A DNA stretch of 64,000 bases, taken from Musa acuminata AAA Group. Lineage: Eukaryota > Streptophyta > Magnoliopsida > Zingiberales > Musaceae. Below, piece by piece: positions 57,590 to 64,000 of the stretch (its first letter is position 1; every line of letters starts with the position of its first letter). The stretch covers positions 41,451,501 to 41,515,500 of the forward strand of contig NC_088335.1 in NCBI RefSeq assembly GCF_036884655.1, given 5' to 3'. The notes below the pieces were generated by a model. It saw only the letters and a list, made by a program, of their open reading frames with translations. It ran no database searches and was not told the DNA's origin. A program made the translations under genes and the position numbers.

Positions 57590-58510
57590 TGTTGAATCTC
57601 GTATTTTGATGATGAAACTAATTGATAAGTGTTTATGATTTGATATGCATTTTGAGTGACGCAGGATACTTCGATCAGGGAGAGACATTTAAAGCAAGAA
57701 GAATCATGTTGGGCCGGAGGAAAACATGTCAGAAGATTGGATGTCAGGCCGGAGGATCAGTCGACGTATCGAAAGAAAGCTTCGGGCCATGGATTCGGGC
57801 ATTAGGCCAAGAAGAGCATATATTATGCCAAGGATATCGGAGTTACGGAGGTCAACTGACCGATTATGTAATAGGCCGCAAGAGAGGACGATGCGCCGAA
57901 GAATCGGATAAAGCGTCGATGGACCAATGACATGCCAGATGACATGATTCATACTTAGTAATAATTGTCGATGGACCCATTATGACGATGGTGCCGCCAA
58001 GTGTCGGTCGTATTATCACCAATATACCAAAATTTCAAGGATTTTAATTTTTGGCTTTATTCTTGATGCCTTTTAGGGCTATAAATATCCCACTCATGAT
58101 TGGTTGATGGAGCACCTATTCCGGAGTACAATAGTGTTATATACTCTCTCTTTAAGCATTGCTTGAGTCTCTTCCTTCTTGAGTTTAGAGATAATTCTAA
58201 GTTATAGGAGGTGAGAGATTTTGTAAAAGAATAAGTGTGGAGGTTCTCTCCTAAGCTTTTTAAAAGGAGAAAAACTATAACAATGGTAGTTAATCTTCAA
58301 TCATTTAAAAGAATATCAATAATGAAAACCGATAGCCTTGATGGAAGAGTAAGTAGGTCGGAAAGATCAAACCACTATAAATCGATTTGTATTCCTTCTC
58401 TTACTTTTGATTTCTTATTATTTACTCGCAACCCTTACTCGCATTTTTGGTTAATCATGTTTCCGATATAGATTTATTGATCGAACATTAAAATCATGTT
58501 TTCGATATAG
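57590..58510 (+). repeat. Element G left LTR, 3' end deleted
   Basis: It starts TGTTGAATCTCG and resembles the LTR of C over its first 100 bp (GCATTTTGAGTGACGCAGG, then CGATCAGG). The usual C-run, terminal CCTAACA and primer site are missing. A GATATAGATTT segment is repeated at about 58460-58515. Confidence 0.75.
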
Positions 58511-60085
58511 ATTTTTCAAGCAATCAAGAGAGACACTCTATCATACGTCCTCCTATGTTCAATATGACATATTACACTTATTGAAAAACATGAATGATGA
58601 CTTGTTTACTTTACATGGATTTTGATTTATGGAATGTTATCAAGTTTGGTTTTTTAAAGTCTTCCAAATAGATAAAAGAAAATGTTTTCTTTAAATACTA
58701 AAGCTATGAATATTTTAATTTGTACTTTAGACAAACATGAGTTTAGTCGAGTTTCTACTCGTGACACCACACATGATATTTGATACACACTTAAAGTTAC
58801 TCTTGAAGGTACAAATAAAATAAAAGAATTTAAAATTAATATTTTGATTCATAGTTATGAATTATTTAAAATGAAACCAAGTTAATCCATTGGTGAGATA
58901 TATACCCGTTTTATGGATATTGTCAATAGTTTAAAAACTCCTAGTAAAAATTATACTAATCTTGAATTGTTGAGTAAGATTTTAAGGTCTCTTCCTAAAA
59001 GCTAGGATCCAAAGGTAACAATAATCTAAGAAGCTAAAGACTTGAATAATTTTTCTCTTGAAGAATTCATAAATCTTTAATAACATATGAAATAACTTGT
59101 AAAACACATGATGAAGATGAGGAAAACTTTCCAAAGAAAAGAAAGGAATTACTCTTAAATCCAAATAAAACTACTCGAGTGAAAACTCAAGTAATGATGA
59201 TGATAACATGACACTCCTTACAAGAAGATACAAAAAGTTTATAAGAAAAAATAAGATCAATCCTGCAAGACAAGAAGGTAAGAATAAAAGTGAGCCCAAG
59301 AAAAATATAGCCATATGCTACGATTGTAAAAATCTATGATACTTCAAAAATGACTATCCATAACTGAAAAAAAAAGTCATCAACCAAAAAGAAGAAGAAA
59401 GCACTCAAAGTAATATAGAATGAATTAAGTGAGTTAGAAGTCAAAGAATAAATCAACTAAGAAGAAATAGCAAACTATGTCTTAATAGGCTTCAATGATG
59501 AGATATTTGAGACTCTCAAAATATCTTTATCATATGATGAATTACTTAAAGCATTTCATGATTTATATGATGAACTTAAAAATATTAGTAAAAATATATA
59601 ATTTACGAAAAAGGGATTATGTCTCTCTTACTAATGAATTTGATGCATCGAAAAATAATTATGACAACTATATGTCAATATCTTACCCTAAATATGAAGT
59701 GTTAGAATCACTTAAAAAGAAAAATATATTACTACAACAAATATTAGAAATTTTTAAAACTAAAAATAAGTCACTAAATATGATTCTTACTAACTAAGGT
59801 TCATCAAGAAAAAAAAAATTAGCTTCATGTGTAGTAACACTCATCAAAAGTCAATAAAATTTATAAAAGGATCCATACTACATATTCCTCCTAATATTAA
59901 ATGTAACTTTTGTGGAAAGTTTGGTCACTTTGCTTATACATTCTCTCTTAAGAAATATAGTCATTATAAATTAGTTTAGATTCCTAAAGGAACCATAAAT
60001 AATTTAAAGTCAAAAAGCAAGAAAGATAAATCTAATAATCTAAAGTTAAATGGGTATCTAAAATAAATCTCTCTTTCTTATAGGT
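58511..60085 (+). pseudogene. Element G Gag remnant
   Basis: Capsid-like region at 58525-59100, Lys-rich and acidic middle (59220-59520), first zinc knuckle decayed (near 59320), second better preserved (CNFCGKFGHFAYT near 59900, last Cys lost). The frame changes several times. Confidence 0.83.
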
Positions 60086-63000
60086 ATATCTACAAACAAG
60101 AGCTAGAAGCAAAAGATAAAATCTTGATAGTGGATGTTCAAGGCATATGATTGAAGATCCTATAAACTTTTCAAAGCTCACTAGTCGAGATAGAGGATAT
60201 GTTACCTTCAGAGACAATAATAAAAGAAAAATCATTGGCATTAGAAATATTGGTAATAAATCAAATCTCTTGATTAAAGATATATTTGGTAGATAGTTTA
60301 AAATATAACTTAATAAGTGATATAATGTTAAATTTGAATCTCATGCTTCAATTATAGAAATACTAAATAAGAAAAAATCTTCGATTACTTTAAAATGTAA
60401 TGATATTTATACTATTGATCTTGATGATTTTTGTGATGAAACTTACTTTTCGATTTTGAATGATGATGCATGGCCTTAATATAGGAGACTAGGACATGCT
60501 AGTATGAAATTAATCTTATAAATTGGAACTAAAGAACTTGTAAGAGGAATGCTTAAAATTAAATTTGTTAAGGATAAAATTTGTAATGGGTGCCAACTAA
60601 GAAAATATAGAAAGAGTAGCTTCAAACTTCAAAACCAAATGAGTACCCCTAAACCATTACAACTAATTTCACATGAATTTATTTGGACCTATTGATATTA
60701 CAAGCCTAGGAGGCAATAAATACATTTTTATGATTATTGTTGATTATAGTATATATACTTAGACATACTTCTTAGAAAATAAAAATAATTATTTTAAATA
60801 TTTTACTAAATTTTGTAAATAAGTTCAAAATTAAAAAAGTTTTATGATTTCTTCTATTCATAATGATCATGGTTGTGAATTTAAGAATCATGATTTTCAA
60901 TAATTTTTTAATTAAAACGAGAATGACCATAATTTTTCTACTCTGATAAATCCATAAAAAAATATTATTATTGAGAGAAAAAAATATGAGTTTATAAAAG
61001 ATGACAAAGACAATGCTTAATGAACATAGCCTACCCAAATACTTTTGGGCTGAAGCCATTAACATGACATGCTATGTCATGAATAGGATTATTCTGAGAT
61101 CATATATATCTAAAACTCATTATGAATTATGGAATAATAAAAGACTTAACGTCTCATATATCAAAACTTTTGGATGTAAATATTTTTTAAAATAAAAATG
61201 ATGCCTTGGGAAATTTTAATATAAAATTCTATGAAGGCATTTTTCTTAGATAATCATATATCTTTAAAGCTTATCGAGTTTTCAATAATAGATCCTTAGT
61301 TATTAAGGAATCTATTTATGTTATTTTCATTAAATCTCTCAAAGTTAAGAAAAATAATTTTGATAATGATTTTAAAGTTGATAAATTAAATTTGAATAAA
61401 AATTCTCCTCCCTAAAGCAACTTGGATATATCTACTTCTAGAAAAACCTTACCCAAGGAATCGAAATATATAGATGCAAATTCTAAAGAGCTAATTATTG
61501 GAGATATATCAAAAGGTATTCAAACTTGTTCTTTATTAAAAATTATTTATATAAATGCTTCCTTTTTATCTCAAATTAAGCCTAAATGCATTGGTAATGC
61601 TCTTAAGACTCATGGGTCACAACAATGCATGAAGAATTAAATCAATTTAAAAGAAATAAAGTTTAGACGTTTGTTCCTAGATCTAATGATCATCTCGTGA
61701 TTGACACTAAATGGGTTCTTAGGAATAAACAAGATGAACAAGGTGTCATGTTTTGAAACAAAGCTAAATTAGTGGCCAAATGTTTCAACTAAGAAGAAGG
61801 TATATATTATAAAGAAATATTCGCTCTTGTGGTTGTACTTGAAGCTATAAGGATACTCGTTGTCGATGCATGATTTAAAATTTTTAAATTATTTCAAATG
61901 GATGTCAAAAGTGCTTTTCTTAATAATTTTATTTTCGAAGAAGTTTTTGTTAAGCAACCACCCGGATTTAAAAATAAACTTTTTTCAAACCATGTTTATA
62001 AATAATCTAAGGCTCTCTATGAGTTGAAGTAAGCCTCGAGGGTTTGGTTTGAGAGATTTAGCTTATTTTTTATTCAAAATATTTTTTTAAATAGTAAGAT
62101 CAACACCATATTATTTATTAAATATTTAAAAAATAATTTTCTTATTATTTAAATTTATGTTGATGATATTATTTTTTGTTCTACAAATGAATCTTTATGT
62201 GAATAGTTTGCCAAAAGTATAAATTAAGAATTTGAAATAAGTTTGATGGGTGAATTGATATTTTTCTTAGGATTACAAATTAAGTAACTAAATAATGAAA
62301 TTTTCATTAATCAAACCAAGTATACTTGGATCTATTAAAATGGTTTCACATGGATAGGACTAAGGCTATTAACACATTAATGAGCATTTCTACTAAATTA
62401 GATATTGATAATGAAGGAGAATGCTTTAATCAAAAGACTTATAGGAGTATGATAGGTAGTTTATTATATCTTACTACAACAAAACCTGATATAATATTTA
62501 TTGTTGGGCTTTGTGCAAGATTTTATTCTAATCCTAAATAAACTCATTATAAAGTAGTCAAAAAAATTTTAGATATCTAAAAGGAACTCCTGATCTAGAA
62601 TTATGATATCTGAAATCTAAAAATTTTGATTTGATTTCTTATATTAATGTGACTTTGTATGATATAGAATATATAGAAAATGTATCTCTAAAACTTCTCA
62701 ATTCTTATATCATATATTTGTTTCTTGATCATCCAAGAAGCAAAACTTTATTGCACTATCTACAACTGAAGTTGAATATGTTGTAGCTGATGCATGTTGT
62801 GCATAAGTAATTTTGATGAAAAACACTTTAAAATATTATGGTCTATACTTAAAAAAATATCCCTATAAAATATGATAATATTAGTATAATTTATTTGATA
62901 AAGAATCCTATACAACACTCTATGACTAAGCACATTAATATTAGATATTATTTTATTAGGGATCATGTCAGCAATTATGTTATATCTTTATATTTTATTG

Positions 63001-63105
63001 ATACAAAACATTAGTTAATAGATATTTTTACTAAACCACTAAGTAAGGAACAATTCAATTTTTTTAGAAGAGAATTAGGCATGTTGAATCTTTCAAATGC
63101 ATGAT
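60086..63105 (+). pseudogene. Element G Pol remnant
   Basis: All Pol parts are still recognisable in order: protease start (near 60125), integrase zinc region (near 60480), integrase core (60680-61190, with [19 protein letters not shown]), reverse transcriptase (61640-62330, YVDDIIF kept near 62155) and RNase H (62340-63105, with the TKHIN-type C-terminal block). Dozens of stops and shifts occur. Confidence 0.87.
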
Positions 63106-63594
63106 TAAAGATCTTTTGCTATTTGTTCTCATATTATTTTTTCTTTTTACAAAAGAAGAGATTTATCTAAATGAATCATAATCTTTCACTTGGCTTCTCG
63201 ATATTCATGACTTGAGATTTCTTTTCAATTAAGACTTTTTACTATTTGATCTTTTTTATTTTTTCTTTTTACTAATGACTAAGAAAGATATTTATCCAAA
63301 TGAATCTTGATATTTCGGTATTCATAACTTAATATTTCTTTTGTATAAATCAAGATATTTTACTATTTAATCTCTTATGATTCTTTCTTATTGTCAATGA
63401 TTAAGAAGGAGATTTATCCAAATGAATCATGATCTTTCAGTATTCATGACTTAAGATTTATTTTGTATAATTGTTTTATATTAATGACTTATATACTCCA
63501 TTTTTTATGATAAAATAGGAGTCAATTAGTTGGATAAACACAAATAGATATGAGAGTCTTGTTAAAACCCCATAATCAATTAGTTGTCATCATC
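63106..63594 (+). other. 3' non-coding region of element G
   Basis: A segment of about 110-150 bp (ATTTATCC(A)AATGAATC(A/T)TGAT, then ATTCATGACTTGAGATTT) is repeated about three times between 63140 and 63480. It resembles text in D (about 23940-24180) and, inverted, H (30100-30290). No gene. Confidence 0.6.
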
Positions 63595-63607
63595 AAAAAG
63601 GGAGAGA
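63595..63607 (+). other. Polypurine tract of element G
   Basis: AAAAAGGGAGAGA, one base before the LTR start. Confidence 0.8.
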
Positions 63608-63608
63608 T

Positions 63609-64000
63609 TATTGAATCCTAGATTTTGATAATGAAATTAATTAATGAGTTTATAGAGTAATATATTTTTGAGATAAATGATACCAAAAATACTTCAGACT
63701 CAAACCATCAAAGGACAAATTATCAAAGCAGGAGAATCAGACATTGTGTCAAGAAAAGTATCATGTCATAAATTGGATATTAAGCTAGAAGATTAGTAAG
63801 TATATCAAAGATTGGACTTCGTGCTATAAGTTTGGGTATCATACTAGAAGGATTGAGGATTGCACTAAAAGATAGAATATTATAGGAAAGTCGACATGTC
63901 GATAGATTGGGTAATATGCCAAAGGAAAAAATGATATACCAGAGGTTCGTACAAAATGCTAGAAGATTAGACGCTAGTGAGAATGGTATACAACATGCTA
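63609..64000 (+). repeat. Element G 3' LTR, first 392 bp
   Basis: It starts TATTGAATCCTAGATTTTGATAATG (TG changed to TA) and runs off the window. It resembles the first part of D's 3' LTR more than G's own left LTR (for example TGATACCA, CATGTCGATAGATTGGGTAATA). Confidence 0.75.

Larger units (their letters stand above)
57590..64000 (+). mobile_element. Element G: decayed Sirevirus, right end cut by window
   Basis: LTR (57590-58510), gag and pol remnants, 3' region, polypurine tract and the start of a 3' LTR. The 5' LTR is joined straight to gag with no primer site. The two LTR starts differ strongly, so either G is very old or the left LTR belongs to a different copy. It interrupts the Gag of F. 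Confidence 0.85.

Overview
This is nuclear DNA of a flowering plant, almost certainly a monocot with a repeat-rich genome. The evidence is layered LTR retrotransposons (mostly Copia of the Sirevirus/SIRE-Maximus type, one Copia of the Tork/TNT1 type, and several Ty3/Gypsy remnants), plant-style microsatellites, and one intron-containing plant gene of the Vps62/DUF946 family. The Sirevirus sequence style recalls Zingiberales (Musaceae), but that is a guess from memory, not something the sequence proves.

Layout. Positions 1-26040 are a four-level nest of Sireviruses. Element A (+, 1-8753, only the end of its 5' LTR in view) sits in the third gene of element B (-, 8754-15977). B sits in the gag remnant of element C (+, 15978-20713), and C sits in the 5' LTR of element D (+, 20714-26040). 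The left halves of B, C and D must lie outside the window. A and B carry gag, pol and a third gene (aORF). C and D keep only gag remnants and long 3' non-coding regions; in D the loss of pol is seen directly. Positions 26041-29467 hold an LTR fragment, AT microsatellites and two opposing LTRs of an unidentified family. Positions 29470-34594 hold a decayed Sirevirus H (-) that lacks its reverse transcriptase part. Positions 34595-42265 are a Gypsy element P (-) split by a solo Sirevirus LTR J, which is itself split by a complete Tork-type Copia K (35898-41174) with a perfect 5-bp target-site duplication.

Positions 42266-47968 are the only gene-like stretch: about 3 kb of unassigned AT-rich DNA, the intact two-exon Vps62-like gene (45815-47494), and a degraded 3' end of a cytochrome P450 gene (47800-47968, -). 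From 47975 retroelements resume: an old Copia N (-), a Gypsy chromovirus pol fragment M (-), LTR fragments, a GTT array, a Gypsy LTR plus gag F (+), and a degraded Sirevirus G (+) running off the right end.

Apart from the Vps62-like gene and the A gag and aORF reading frames, nearly every coding region is broken. Several breaks are C-to-T type changes (either strand) that turn Gln or Trp codons into stops, consistent with decay of methylated, silenced elements. No tRNA, rRNA, CRISPR array or bacterial-type feature was seen.
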